Assembly (NCBI GenBank): GCA_019096065.1
Contig: JAGUCH010000008.1
Location: forward strand, 4,593,001 to 4,657,000
DNA length: 64,000 bases
Direction: 5' to 3'
Source: Paracyclopina nana
Taxonomy: Eukaryota > Arthropoda > Copepoda > Cyclopoida > Cyclopettidae
The notes under the pieces were generated by a model that ran no database searches, was not told the DNA's origin, and was given only the letters and a program-made list of their open reading frames with translations. The position numbers and the translations under genes were made by a program. This document shows positions 24,427-36,400 of the stretch, piece by piece; the stretch's first letter is position 1; each line of letters starts with the position of its first letter.

Positions 24427-24438
24427 TACAATATGCGT

Positions 24439-25457
24439 TTAATAAAAGCACATGGATTTCGCGTAGGTCAGGGAGAAACTTGCAATTTTTTTGTTGGCTA
24501 CAATGTGATAGATGGGGATGATTATGGCGCAGCTGCTTTTGACAAATAGAGATTGAAGAAGAATGCTCAAAGTTGGATTATCTTGAGCTTTGGCCATTAT
24601 AACTTGAGCTAAGATAAATAGGGGTATGATGAAAACGAGCATGTAGCATCTTGCGTTTTTCAAGTCCTTGGTGGAGACCCTGAATGATCCGCCTTCATTT
24701 GAAGATGACATGTCAACAATGACCTGCTTTCTTTTTTCCAAGAAATTCTCCAGCTCAATTTTGGCTTGAAGGAAAACTCCTGTACTTAAACTGACTGCAG
24801 CAGTCCATATTAGGCTTGACCTTGCAATTGGACCTGGCCTGAATGAGCAAAATATTAAAGCTGAGAAAAGTAAGAATTCAACAATTAGCTACTTGATCTT
24901 ATCGATGTTCAAAAGGTATGCAGCAATGTAGCCACTTCCAGGCTCGAAGATATTATGCAAAACAACTATGATAATTATGACCAATCCAATAGCCGACCGA
25001 ATCCAGGCTCTGATTTTCATGTCGGGGAGCAATTCGAGCAAATAGCCGTGATAAATGGTCAAGTATCGCACAATAACATAGACTAAAAAATACAAAAACA
25101 CAATCAGGTTGCCAATAAGGTCAAGGCAATCCAAAAATGAGACAAAAAGTAAGCTGCGGGACCTGCAAATTTACCATATATTTTAATTGAAAGCAATTCG
25201 TAGGAATTTCTCCAAATCGAGTTAACTTACACCGAAATCGGAAGAATTGGCTTCAAAATGAAAAGTAAGTTGAGTGAGGTCAAAAAAAGCTGCCCGCTAA
25301 AGGTCAAGTCTCGGGTCATTTGATCGACCAAAGTCTGCATTCCTAAAGGTTTTTGGTCCCAATATTTCCTCAGTAGCATCATTACAGCACCACATGCCCC
25401 CATAAGGCACAAGTTTCCAATAACAATGCTTAGATCTAATAATGGCTGCGTCATCAT
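24439..25457 (-). CDS. Divergent seven-transmembrane receptor (orphan GPCR)
   Basis: Three exons, 25457-25231, 25162-24893 and 24838-24439 (introns 68 and 54 bp, both phase 2), encode 298 residues. I count seven hydrophobic helices at about 9-30, 52-72, 76-110, 124-143, 166-188, 225-245 and 260-280. The end of helix 3 reads YVIVRYLTIYHGY, in the place of the DRY motif of rhodopsin-like receptors, with Asp replaced. Helix 7 has IIPIYHIVANKK, resembling a degraded NPxxY followed by a basic patch. Extracellular loops are very short. Ligand and subfamily are unknown; a lineage-specific chemosensory or peptide receptor is possible. The start ATG follows an in-frame stop, so the N-terminus is about 9 residues long. 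It is convergent with GGT. Confidence 0.7.
24441..24446 (+). terminator. Polyadenylation signal of the GGT gene
   Basis: AATAAA begins 15 bases after the stop codon. It lies inside the last codons of the opposite-strand receptor gene, so the two transcripts must overlap. Confidence 0.6.
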
Positions 25458-25643
25458 TACTTCAAGACCACCTTAATGCAACTGAAGAGAAACACAATCT
25501 TTTCTGCGTAGATAGCTTCTCATAGCAGAAGAGTAGAGTAAATGGAGGAGCAGCAATTTGACAAGTTTTTGTGCTCAACTTAACTTTATTATGAGAATAT
25601 GCTTAAAGTTATGACGGCCACTGTTGGGGGCGACGAAAGTCTC

Positions 25644-26109
25644 TTAATCCACAAGGAGATCGTAAAATGGCAGCAAATCCTCAAAGTACTCAGCAGATTT
25701 TCCCAAGCATGAATTTGGGACATGACAGCAGCGCTCAAGCTTGCTAGTAAAGCCAATTGGGCTGTCCGCCACGAATTTCATGCTGACTGCCAAACAGCTA
25801 AAGCATTTTAGCAGACCCACTTCCTCAATTTGTATCCTATTCCCTTTGATGAATGTTTTCACGTGACTCATCCTCCTCAGATATTATTAGTGACCCTTTG
25901 AAAACTTCTTCATCCTCCTCTAGTTGGAGGAAAATCCATTTCCCAAAGGAGAAGCTGGATTCAATCAGCTTTGTAGTCTTACTGTAGTCGTAGAGTGGAT
26001 TTTTGTTCCAAGTCTGCATCATTATTGCTAAACCAAATACACATGCAGAGAACCACTCTCTCTTCGTTCGTTCCCCTCTCCAAAGTCCCAAGGGAGCATA
26101 TACCACCAC
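25644..26109 (-). CDS. Two overlapping open frames, possible small gene
   Basis: Upstream of the receptor gene are two minus-strand frames: 26109-25837 (90 codons, with Trp/Phe-rich KREWFSACVFGLAIMM and an acidic end) and 25871-25644 (75 codons, ATG start, six cysteines). The first is preceded by an acceptor-like CCAGTTTATAG. The two are in different frames and overlap by 35 bases; I could not find an intron of credible length joining them. They may be exons of one gene with a missed splice, two small genes, or chance. I recognise no family. Confidence 0.25.
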
Positions 26110-27524
26110 TATAAACTGGAGAAGGAAAAGTTTTACTTATCAATATAAGGTTGTTTGCGTTTGACAGCAGCAGCCACAGTCAAGAATTGTTGCCCTCGCG
26201 GGGAGCTAAGAGCTGGCAAAAACATTGACAAATAAAAAGTGGAAGCACGCCAATGAAATCCACACCCACGAATTGTGAAAGCACCGGAGCTGAAATGTGC
26301 TCAGTCTGATAATAAAATTATTGAGCCCCCACCATATACTACTACAGCCATGCATGATGTCAGCAGTTTTTGGCTAGCCTCCCCTTATTTGCTTTTACCA
26401 CCATGTCATCATCGTGTGGCTCGATTTGTCGATCATAATCAAGGTGTCGGACCAGCAAGCCTCCCAAGGGACGTGGTATTCAAAAGAGTCACACTCCAAC
26501 AGCCTGCGGGATCCAAACAGGAAAATAATTGAAAGCCCCTTTCAGTTCAGCTTTCAATTTGCAGCCCCTTCTAAAATCCACTGTATTGAATATAGCAGGG
26601 GATTTACTGCTGCACACCGTAAAACCGCAACAAGAAAGAAAGCAGCCTTTAAAAATAGCATAGCCACACAACTGTTTGCTTTCGTTACAAGGGGCACTCT
26701 ACCATATTAAAAAAGAGAAAATGGATAAGTAGTCAAAAAGGAGGAGGTATCACCTTTTAATTGAAGAGACGGGCGCACAAAAAGCATTACTTTTGTAGGG
26801 ACGAGTTGTTTTTTTTCTCCAGCAAGCTTTTGTGGTGTGAAGAGAAAGCAGCAATATTTTCACTAATGGGAAGGAGCAAAAAAGGAGTCAATAACAAATT
26901 AAGTGAGTGTAAGTAAAGGAAAATAGCGTGAAGGAAGGAGGCCAGGAATAAATATTTATCAAGGTAACACTTATATGCTTCGAGAAAGCTCGTATGTAAT
27001 CTGCATGCAAGTATATCACAATCCATCATCCAGGATGCAAAGTAATACTTTTCTTCTTCCATCTCACGAAGAAGTTTTTAATCGCGCAGTTGTTATTCTT
27101 GCTACTGCTCTCTCTCTCTCTTCACGAAAAAGCTCTTCAGTCCCCAAAGGGGATATCGGATTAACCTAACTCCGAACAAGACCTTTCCATTATCGTGTCA
27201 TGCTTTTTATTCAGACATTTATTCCTCAAGGAATATCCCAGCATTAATACATATATCCATTATTAGGTCCAAAAGTTTCACCCCCAATTTTAATGAAGAT
27301 ATAGTAGCTCTATATGGCTGCTATCTCCGGTTGCATTTTGGCTAAAAAAAGAGGCAAAAAGGGGGATAGAATAAAAGTGATAGTATCCTTCTCCCCACCA
27401 TCTAGTAAGTTTTTTGCTCTGTCTGCTGATCCATCCATGCTTTTGACACTTCCGCGTCTCTTTTTGGGCAGAGGAGGAGGGCAAAATGTGCTGCTTACCA
27501 ACTTTGAGTCTGCATGGAGCCAAA
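26110..27524. other. Intergenic, no gene seen
   Basis: AT-rich, with a short CT microsatellite near 27110. Several open frames occur on both strands, but none has a recognisable product or consistent splice sites. Confidence 0.45.
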
Positions 27525-27968
27525 TTAAGCTAAATAAATGACAAAAGTTGTCAAAAGCACACACACGTGCTGCACTATAAACCGCAATAACCACAAGCAT
27601 TGAAGATAAAAAAGTGTATTACTCCACTTCAATTTTTGCATTGGAATTGCTCTATACAGCCTCAAGTGCAAGTTAGGGGTGCAATATTTGAGAAGGTGGT
27701 GGTTGTGGGAGTTTTTCCGGAGATATCTTCCAGTGTCAGCCAGAAAGGGCTCCCTGGTGAATGGTCTGAAGGGGCTTTTCTTATCGCCCTGTGTCTCCGT
27801 GTTCCTGCTCATATCGAGCTGCTTTCCTGAGAAGACATTGCCCGTCTTCTTGCAATCTCCATGATTAAAGTCTTTTGGCACGAAACGGAAGCTCCTGTGA
27901 GAATCCTTCGAGTCAAGCTTAACAAAAACGCGATTCTGGCACGGGTTCTTCCCACTCTTTTTCCCCAT
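27525..27968 (-). CDS. Basic protein of unknown function (putative)
   Basis: A 147-codon ATG frame. The ATG has a favourable context (AAAAAATGGGG), and the first 100 codons sit in a distinctly GC-richer island than the flanks. The product is Lys/Arg-rich (MGKKSGKNPCQNRVFVKLD, then RPFTREPFLADTGRYLRK) and ends in a hydrophobic stretch of about 25 residues that could be a membrane anchor. I recognise no family, and a second minus-strand frame overlaps it. The C-terminal part may be intron or 3' UTR. Confidence 0.3.
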   Translation of the reverse strand: MGKKSGKNPCQNRVFVKLDSKDSHRSFRFVPKDFNHGDCKKTGNVFSGKQLDMSRNTETQGDKKSPFRPFTREPFLADTGRYLRKNSHNHHLLKYCTPNLHLRLYRAIPMQKLKWSNTLFYLQCLWLLRFIVQHVCVLLTTFVIYLA

Positions 27969-28619
27969 TTTTTGACTAGTTTTCTTTGCTCTTCTTTGGC
28001 TTGACGTGGGAGAGATGCAGTTTTATCAAAAAAGCTTTGTGTAAAATGAAACCTCAAGAAAATTGTGCAAGCTTTGTTCCCTTTTTGCAAATTACTGCTA
28101 GAATGAGTTATGCATTTATGGCCAAGAGAAACAAAAAGCGAGACAGATAATTTTTTGGACAAGGAGAAAAAAACAAGTTTTTTTAGCTGCATTGCAAAAG
28201 CAAGTTTGCCGTTTGCGTCTGAATTTGTAATAGGCTTCGCTGACAGCTAGTAAGCCACCAAAGAAGCTCAGCAAGATAAGGGATTTTTCTTGCAGTCGAG
28301 CTACTTTTTCAGATTCCTTAATTCCCAAGCCTGCACATGATGAAGTCAGGGCCTGCTTTTATGCCGAAAAATGAGTGAGCAAACTTGGATATGGTATATT
28401 AAGCTGGAATGGGAAGTTCTAGGCTAAAAAAGAACAATAATACGAACAAGTTTCCAATAAAGAGTTGAGAGCAAAGTTTCTCTCATAAAGAGCCGTTTTT
28501 CGTGCCATCTGTATAGAATAGTATATGTTTTAGTATATAAACTCACAGAAAAAAACCGAAATAAAGCTTTAGCTTTTTAGATGGCGCCAGAGCTAACAAC
28601 AAAGGCTCAGTAATTGCTA
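27969..28619. other. Intergenic, no gene seen
   Basis: Short open frames on the minus strand have no recognisable product. The sequence ends at the left boundary of the GGCC-ended MITE. Confidence 0.4.
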
Positions 28620-29031
28620 GGCCTGGATCAGCTGGTTATTTCACCGCAATTTTGAGCGCCGTAATTGCGATGCAATTGTCAACATAACAGCAATCAGCTG
28701 GTAATTGTAAACCAATTTTTGCTATGTGCAAAAATTACTTCATTAGCAAGTTTAAAGTAAAACTTTAAGACTAAAATTAAGAAATCGGATCATTAGAGCT
28801 TGAATTACCAAAAACAGCCTCTATTATGATAAGTAAGGCCAAAAATTCGGCCAACTGAAATTACAAAGGTTTGGTTGACTTAATTCTTAAAGTTCCGCCG
28901 CTGCTTTGCTCACCGAAATTACACTGCAATTATCTTTTGTAGCTGATCCACTTAAATTGCAGCGCAATTACAAACAGCAGCTGAAATTATGACTGAAATT
29001 GCGCTGCATTCAGGACCAGCTGATCCAGGCC
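28620..29031 (+). mobile_element. GGCC-ended MITE, copy A (412 bp)
   Basis: Non-autonomous element with terminal inverted repeats GGCCTGGATCAGCTGGT and its complement, flanked by TA on both sides. Inside are several palindromic ATTGCNNNGCAATT-like motifs near both ends. It has no coding capacity. A second copy lies in reverse orientation at 40180-40592. The GGCC end and a TTA duplication at copy B suggest a PIF/Harbinger relative; that assignment is inference. Confidence 0.85.
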
Positions 29032-29059
29032 TAAAAGCATCACTAGGTGGATATGAAAT

Positions 29060-29270
29060 GATTTTATCTATTTATATATGTAAACAATTTATAAAACAAG
29101 CTAATAAAATAGCTGAGCAAATTTTGTAAAGTAAAAATCGAGTGGCATTTTTGCGGGCTCGAGCTTGCAAGAGCCAAGTAATGCTACGAGATTTTTACTT
29201 TGCAAAATGAGCTCAGATATTTTGTAAGCCTGTTTTATAATTAGTTTACATATATATACGATTTTATATG
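29060..29270. repeat. Imperfect 200 bp inverted repeat (hairpin)
   Basis: The sequence running in from about 29060 (ATATGTAAAC ... CAAAGTAAAAATC-like) matches the reverse complement of the sequence running back from about 29270. The arms are some 85-95 bases with several mismatches, meeting at a GCTCGAGC-like centre. It looks like a small foldback element or MITE remnant. It begins about 30 bases after MITE copy A. Confidence 0.7.
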
Positions 29271-29565
29271 ATGGAAAGTAATTTTCAAATGTTAATGAAG
29301 TTACCAGACCATGCAATCTTGACTTAGCATCTGATCCATTACTTTGAAGGCTTGGGTTGAGAGGCCCTCAGTAGGGCAAGAGTAGTTGAAAGCGTTATTC
29401 AATCAATTAAAAATTATGCATTTTGAATTTGGCACTTTTTGAAGCTTAAAGATCTGTTAGATAAATCTTAGTATGGTTTCTCTGATAGCGACTCTACTAC
29501 TCTACTTTGCTTATCTCAGCTTAGATGAAGAATAAAAAGGTACTCGATCAGCAATTTTTCTAACT

Positions 29566-29638
29566 GTCATGGTAGCTCAGACAGTAAAGCGCTGGATTCC
29601 TAATCGTGGGGTACAGGGTTCGATCCCCATACATGGCA
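29566..29638 (+). tRNA. tRNA-like sequence, probably tRNA-Arg(CCT) pseudogene
   Basis: Acceptor halves GTCATGG / ACATGGC pair with one mismatch and two wobbles. There is a near-consensus A box (TAGCTCAGACAG), a perfect B box (GGTTCGATCCC), an anticodon loop TTCCTAA with CCT, and a run of T immediately after. The anticodon stem has two mismatches and the T stem only three good pairs, so it is probably a pseudogene or the head of a tRNA-derived SINE that keeps its Pol III promoter. Confidence 0.5.
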
Positions 29639-30380
29639 TTTTTCTCCTTTTTTTCTCCAATCGGATTTACTCCTTGGACAATGTCATAGTAACAGAGGAG
29701 CAACACACCTTATAAAATACTTTATAATGTGTGTCACTTAATAAAGTTAAACGTCAGAGCTTTTATATATGTGTAGTAATATGAACTGAGACGAATTGGT
29801 AAACTGAATTATACATGCGAAAATTGCTTTCCATCATATAAAGCCCATTTCTAAGCCAAAAATGCCAAATTGGCAGGACTTGTTCAAACCCTTTAATCGG
29901 TACCGTCTCAAGGCAAGTGAAAATAAATGGAATTAAAGATGCTTTAAAGACTTTTGGGTCCTTTGTAGTATTACACTTCATATTAGCGGTTGGAAGCAAT
30001 ACTGCGTCCATATTGTAGTTTTTGGCTCGTAAAAAGAGCAGTTGGCATACAGCATAGAGGAAAATTCAGCTTTAGGACGACTGCAGCCAGCCTTTTATGA
30101 CAATTGAGAAAAAAGACCTTGAGTCAGATAGCAGTGGTAAATGCGAGCAGTAAGGAGTCCGATGTGCGCGAATCGAAGCCCGAATTTGCGCCGGGCGTTT
30201 TGCTTGCGCGCAAAGCTGCGTGCTTCTCTCTAAGCTCACCGCGAACGAAAACCTTTAGTTGCGAGTGAGACTGGTGCGCGATCACACTTCTGTGCATGAG
30301 GTAACTTTTTCCAGAAGAAAAATGTGAGCTCTCATCCCGGCTACAAAATAAAAGTGCACCACATTTAAATAGAGGCTGAC
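29639..30380. other. Upstream region of roundabout
   Basis: Non-coding sequence before the roundabout signal-peptide exon. A GC-richer stretch at about 30120-30300 is the most likely position of the promoter and 5' UTR. No TATA box is evident at a convincing spacing. Confidence 0.4.
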
Positions 30381-30483
30381 ATGGCCATTTTGCCGATCAA
30401 AGTGCTATTATCTTCACTGGCAAACATGGCATTTTCAAACATGTTATTGTTATGCCTGATAATCTCGATCTCCTCTGTGAAAG
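30381..30483 (+). other. robo: Signal-peptide exon of roundabout
   Basis: A 34-codon frame ending in phase 1 at G|GTAAGA, with a hydrophobic core NMLLLCLIISISSV. The split Gly codon joins the phase-1 acceptor at 48256 to read VKGQYRSPHI, exactly before Ig1, where a Robo signal peptide should end. A second in-frame ATG 45 bases downstream (30426) would give a shorter, also plausible, signal peptide. The alternative is a signal-peptide exon closer to 48256 that I could not find. Confidence 0.72.
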
Positions 30484-33400
30484 GTAAGACACAGCACACA
30501 CAAAAAACAGCTCTATAAAAAGCAATCCATTCAGTGTTAATTTTTTATGAGGCGAAATGCATAACGTGCTATATTGCTTTGTTCTGCGACGGGAAAAAGT
30601 ATTCAGAAAGTGGAGCAAGGTCCAGAGCAGTGAGAGGCAAATCCAATCTCTTCACACTTGCCTGCCATCGATCACTTTTTTGGGGGTTTGCCATAGTGCA
30701 AAAGTTTCCCAATCCCTTTCTAGGCTAATTTTCTTCTCTGCCAGGGTCCAACTAAATTAGACCTCGCACGTCACGTGTTACATCAATTTCTCAATTTGCT
30801 ATACTGCGCTGCAACGCCATTCGAAGGGTGAGAAATTTGCCACATTTTCAGCAATTTAGGGATTGTTTAACATCCCATCAGCCAATGGTTGTCTGCCATG
30901 AATTGCCAGTGGTGGAAATTGAGAGCTTTTTCGTCCAAATCCTTTTTCCACCTTCGCACCACGTTGGTATAATCGTGGATTCTGAATAATAATAATAAGA
31001 TGAATCGTTGGACGAGTGTGAATGGCAACTTGACTGATGTTCTCGCGCTCGTGTCCCACTGTGCCTTTGTAATCGTCCATCGATAGATTCTGCTCATCCT
31101 GTTTTGAGCTACGTGGGAATTGACAAACAACATTGCCCAGAATTTTTCGGGTTGTACACTGGTGGGCGCCAATTTTCATGCCAGGCTTGGGGTGGATCAA
31201 AAGTGGGGTCAAGTGCATAAATGTAACCTTATCACACCCAATTGAACTCAGATCTGGCCCGAGCAAGCAAACAAAAATAACATATCAGTCATTCCTATTT
31301 AAAAATCTGAGGGCTTTTAATTAGAGGCAATTGGGGGAGAATTTTCCGGACTCCTACCCTTGGATCGACAACGGATCGTCCGTGGATAGACTACGACGAA
31401 CCGGCCTTGCATCGACAAAACGGATCATCCGTGGACCGACTGTCAGAACACACAGTCCTTGGATAGACCAGGACTGACATGTATTAGGTTAGACAAGAAA
31501 AACGAGATGTACTTGGATCGACAAGACGAATCGTCCTTGGATCGACTATGAGAACATACAGTCCTTGGATAGAACAAAAGTTTTTGTTGAATTCTAACAT
31601 TGTACAGTACGTTCTAGCTGTCGATCCAAGTACGATCCGTTTTTCGATGCAGGGACAGTCAGTTATGTCAGTCTATCCTAGCACAGTTCGTTCTAGTCGA
31701 CCTAGGTCCTGCTAAGTCATAGTAGTCGATCCAAGGACTATCCGTCTCGTCGATCTAGGGACTATGAGTTCTGTCTGTCTATCTAAGGACGATCTGTTGC
31801 AGTCTATCCAGGGACAATATGTCCTAGTCGATCCAAGTACGGCCGCCCAATTTTCCCCTGAAATTGGCCACTTTCAAAATGCCCTATAATTAAGTAAATG
31901 AATATGGGGTGTTTTTGTTGTGCGAAATTCACACTTTTATTGGGAGCACGCAAACCTTGCATTTTGGTGAGCAACATATGAAAAATATGGTTTTCGTCTT
32001 CTTTTTAAATTGACTGTTCGCGTGATTTTTTCCAGATGACCCTAATCGTAGTCGTGTGCGTGCGTGGCTCTTAACTTTTTCTATGCCAACCAAGTCCGAT
32101 TATCATCGGTGATGTGTCGCCACCGACGACAGAATTTATGCTCGTAGCTAGCATCGATTTTTATTTTTCAGCTCTCTAGCTTCTGCTGACGACAAACTAT
32201 TAATCAAAATATTATCACGCGCCACTGTACCGAATAACATGTGAAGCGACTTTAGCATAACGAACAGCTAGCGAGCGTCCTTTCACGGAAAATTGCCTTT
32301 TTTGCAACAATTTATCAGTGGAGCAAATCGAATGCAAATTCTACAAGCTGCTAAAAGTGAGTAGCAGGTGAGGAGGAATAGAAATCAATTTTGGTAAGCA
32401 GAAAAAAAGTAGAACCGAGGCAGTAATCCTTTTATTCAAGCTATAAAGGCAAACGTCATCTGCCATCCGTAGAGATAAAAAATGACGGGGTTTAGTAATT
32501 TATCTCGCGTGCTCGAACAGAATAATCGGCTCGAGCATGCAAAATCTGTCGGGAATCACTGCGTTCAGCTTCCTGGTTTTTAAAGCACAAAAATATGCGA
32601 ATCAGTAGAGCTAATAAATAACCCGCGAGTGGACGGATAGCGTACACTCTGTATGCATATGGGGTTTAATGATCACACATTCTGCCAGTGCTTTCTAATA
32701 GGAACCACCCAGAATACAGTGCGACCCCTCTACAAAAGAGCACTCACATATTTCATAGAGTAGTAGCTTCTTTCAAGCTTCACTAGCAAAGAATTAGAAG
32801 CATTTTCAAAGGGTTAAAACGACTGCTGTGAAAATATGCTTATTAATGTTTTCCTGCAGTCATTAAAAGTGCTGTCACAAAAGGAAGTGTTACATTTGCT
32901 GGGACACATTGTACTCCTGCTGCTATAAAATGCAACCCCCTAGCTGCTCAATGGTAGCTAATGCACACACACACACACACTGTAGTAGTAATAGTGTTGG
33001 CTTTTGCCATAACTGTCAAGTTGCATCTGCTTCCTTATATTCAGTAAACTCAGTACTGCTATACATAGAGGCTCGTGGCTGATGTGCCTGATCACATGCA
33101 TATAGGAAACAGACTGCATGTATAGAGATGTTGAAAACTTGCCCCATTGTTTTTCCAGAACAAAGGCTTTGGGGTGTAAAAAGTGCCGCCTCATTTCACC
33201 ATCACCAGCTTTGAATAGCTGGCTTGTTTAAAAGCATTTTTGGATAGGGTTTGACAGTCTTACAAATTTCAAATGTCACAAAAACTTAAACAATGAGGTA
33301 CTTGATGGCAACAGTAATTTAAAGCTTACGCGTAATCTCTGCTTGCCATAAAACCGTTTTTTCTCTCTAAGTGCAATAGCGCTGCTGAGGGTGGAGATGG

Positions 33401-36400
33401 ATGTTAGTTTTACTATGTGTTACATCATTATTGATGGCATAGATATCTATCTAGTGCATACACTGCTAGCCACCTGGCTTAATTAACGTTGCACATTATA
33501 TTGGGGGTGATGCTATACTATACACAGTGGCATTTGCAATTGCTAATCCGCATCTGTATCCACAACAACGATCTTGAAGATAAAACTTATTTGGAGGCGT
33601 GTGCCACGGATTCGGTCGTGGTGACAACTTGTCAACGAAACCATTGTTACAATCGTAGCGACAGTGGAGCAAATCCTAACAATATATTGTAAATATCTCA
33701 TAGTTATACTGCTGCTAATACGCTGTGAGCAATTTTCGTCTTGCGGTTGCGCGGGGGATTAATGCGAGAGTATCATTGATTTCTGGCCAAAGTGCATCTA
33801 TTTTAGCTGATGATGGAAGAAGAATTTATGTGGTTTTGCTCTTTGATGCGTAAGCACTGTTGTCTGGTCTATGGTTGCCAACTGTCGACACCATAGCTAG
33901 TATAATGCTACACCGAAAACCGACTCAAAAAGTTTCAAATGGCTCTTGCTACGAGCAAACCCAATATTTTCCTTTGGCATGTCTATTCAAAAAAGCAGAA
34001 TAGAGCACCGGACACCATTTTTCTTCTGCTGCATCAGCCAGCTTAGAATGAATAGTAATTCTTTTATGGAAAAAATCATCGTGCATTCCTCAAACGAGTT
34101 TAATGTTGTATTGTTTGAACAAAGGATCAAATTGTTCAAAGTGAAATTGTTGGTGCACATTGGGATCTTTTCAGGAGGGGAGAAAACTCCTTTTTTTAGC
34201 ATGGAACATGCTCAATTCATCTATTGAATTTGTGTGAACAACAATAATGATGCATCATTACACATTTGCGGTGTGGCCAGCGAGAGAGTTGCGGTCTTTA
34301 TTCAGAAGCTAAATTTGATGGATGATCTCACTCTTGTTGTCAGAGGATCTAATTCAATCTAACAATGTTACCACACTGTCGTCCTGTGAGCGCTGCACCC
34401 CATTTGCAACAATAACAGTAAGTAGCACAGTGCTACTAAAATCAGCCATGTTTTCCCTCTGAATGATCTTGTAGCTGATAACATACATGGCATAGAGCCA
34501 GCCAGCCAATCATCAAATGTAGACATTCCTTGGTAAATGTTTGCTCTTGTCATAAGCAAGATGCAAAAATAGTAGGGGGGAATTGGCAAATTGAATGAAC
34601 AATTGGTATGCAGATCAATATTTATCTAATATGCCTCCATTTTGGAAGATTATATTTGAGCTTTGAATTGTAGCGTCATGCTAAAAACGAAAGGTTTCAC
34701 TAGTTAGGCCAATGAAGTACTAACACAGTCAGCTGCAACTTTTTAGCACAATTGCTCAATATTTGGAGCATGAAGCTTCAAAGCCAACTCAGCTAGAAAA
34801 AGTTTATGAGCAAGCACTAAAAATGATCATGTTGAGCTGAAAGCAGCAAAGATTCATGACTTTGAAGTTAACAAAAAAGATGAGAAGGGGAACTTTTTTC
34901 AGATGCATCGTGACAGCAAAAATAAGTTGACAAAAGCGTAATCTAATTTACCATAACATTATTAAAAGTAGTCTGATATCTCTGTTTTCAAGAATCATTC
35001 AGCTATGGCGCGAATGTCTGGTTCCATGCAAGTTATTTGTTGCCAAAGCTATGAAGAATATGATGGCGCGATTTGCCTAATCAGCCACTGCAGATATAAA
35101 CTTTTTACAAGCTACAATAAAAAGAGGATCAAAAGGACACAAAAATATTATTCTGGCAAAGAAACAATTTCTCGAAAAGGGGTCAAGAACTCGGCAGAAC
35201 TTTGTCCAAAGACATAAACAGTCATAGATTTTGATTTGACATATTTTTATGATGGATTGAATCCGGCCAAAGATTTACACAACTTTTCACACTCAGTCTG
35301 AGTCACAGTTGGCAAAAAAGTGGCAAAAGTCAACATTGACTCTTGTCTTCTCCCAAGCTTCTGCAACAATCTTGGAGCAAAATCTCAACGGCTCCTATTA
35401 CAGCCCATACAATATAAGTAAACGGTATTTGGGCTATTTTTACTGTTTAGCTATTTATTTCCATGCTTGTTCCATATCAGCCCAATCTCTGGCACAGTTG
35501 CATTGCTGGCTAGCTGTCAGTCAATCAAGTGTCATTATACTTCTACTGGCTTGCTAGCTTTGTGGCAAGACCCTAAAAACTGAATGCTTGGGGATGATGT
35601 TGAATTTTTGGCAAGTCAAGGGGGCAGCAGCAGCACTTTCAAAAATCAATTCTATTGTTCTACAGTCATAATGTGCAGAATGTCTTCTCTCTCTTTTTTC
35701 TTCTTTTCCCAGGATCATAAACTTTTGTTGAGAAGATGCTCTTTTTTGCTGCAATAAAAAAAACTTTTTCTTTCTTTTTTTTTAGGTAAGCTACTAATAG
35801 CCAACTGTGGAGCAAACAACAGCCCAGAATTAATGAGGCAATTTGAAGAAATATCCTTAAAAGGCCACGAAGTGGCTTGAGTTGAATAATCGTGCTAGCA
35901 GCAGAGAAACAAATAGAGCTATCAACATATTCAACTAACAAATAGTCACTTGACGTTTAAATGGGCCCCCCTTATGCATAAATAAATAGGACAGCATTAT
36001 CAGATAATTTCATGAGGCATTGAAGCAAATATTTTTGATGATGATGAAGGTCTTGACACTTATGATGTGATGACTTGACTTGAAGAACTTCTTGAATCAA
36101 GAGCTTTGCTTCTGCCTCTTTTGAATTGTGTAGCTGCTGTGAGAGTTATGAAAAGCAAATGAACTGACATGTTGGAATATCGTGTTTGCCCAACAAAAGG
36201 GACACATGCTAAGTATATGGAGAAGTGCAATGCCTATCAAATGTTCTTACCACCAAACAGTAAATATTTGAGCACTTTGGTACACTGCACATCATCTTCA
36301 AGGCCAAGCCACTTTTTCACGTAGCTCCAATTGCTTTTTCTCATTGTATATAGATACTTAAGTTTGATATAGGAAGCCCATAATAGTTAAGCTTCGAATT

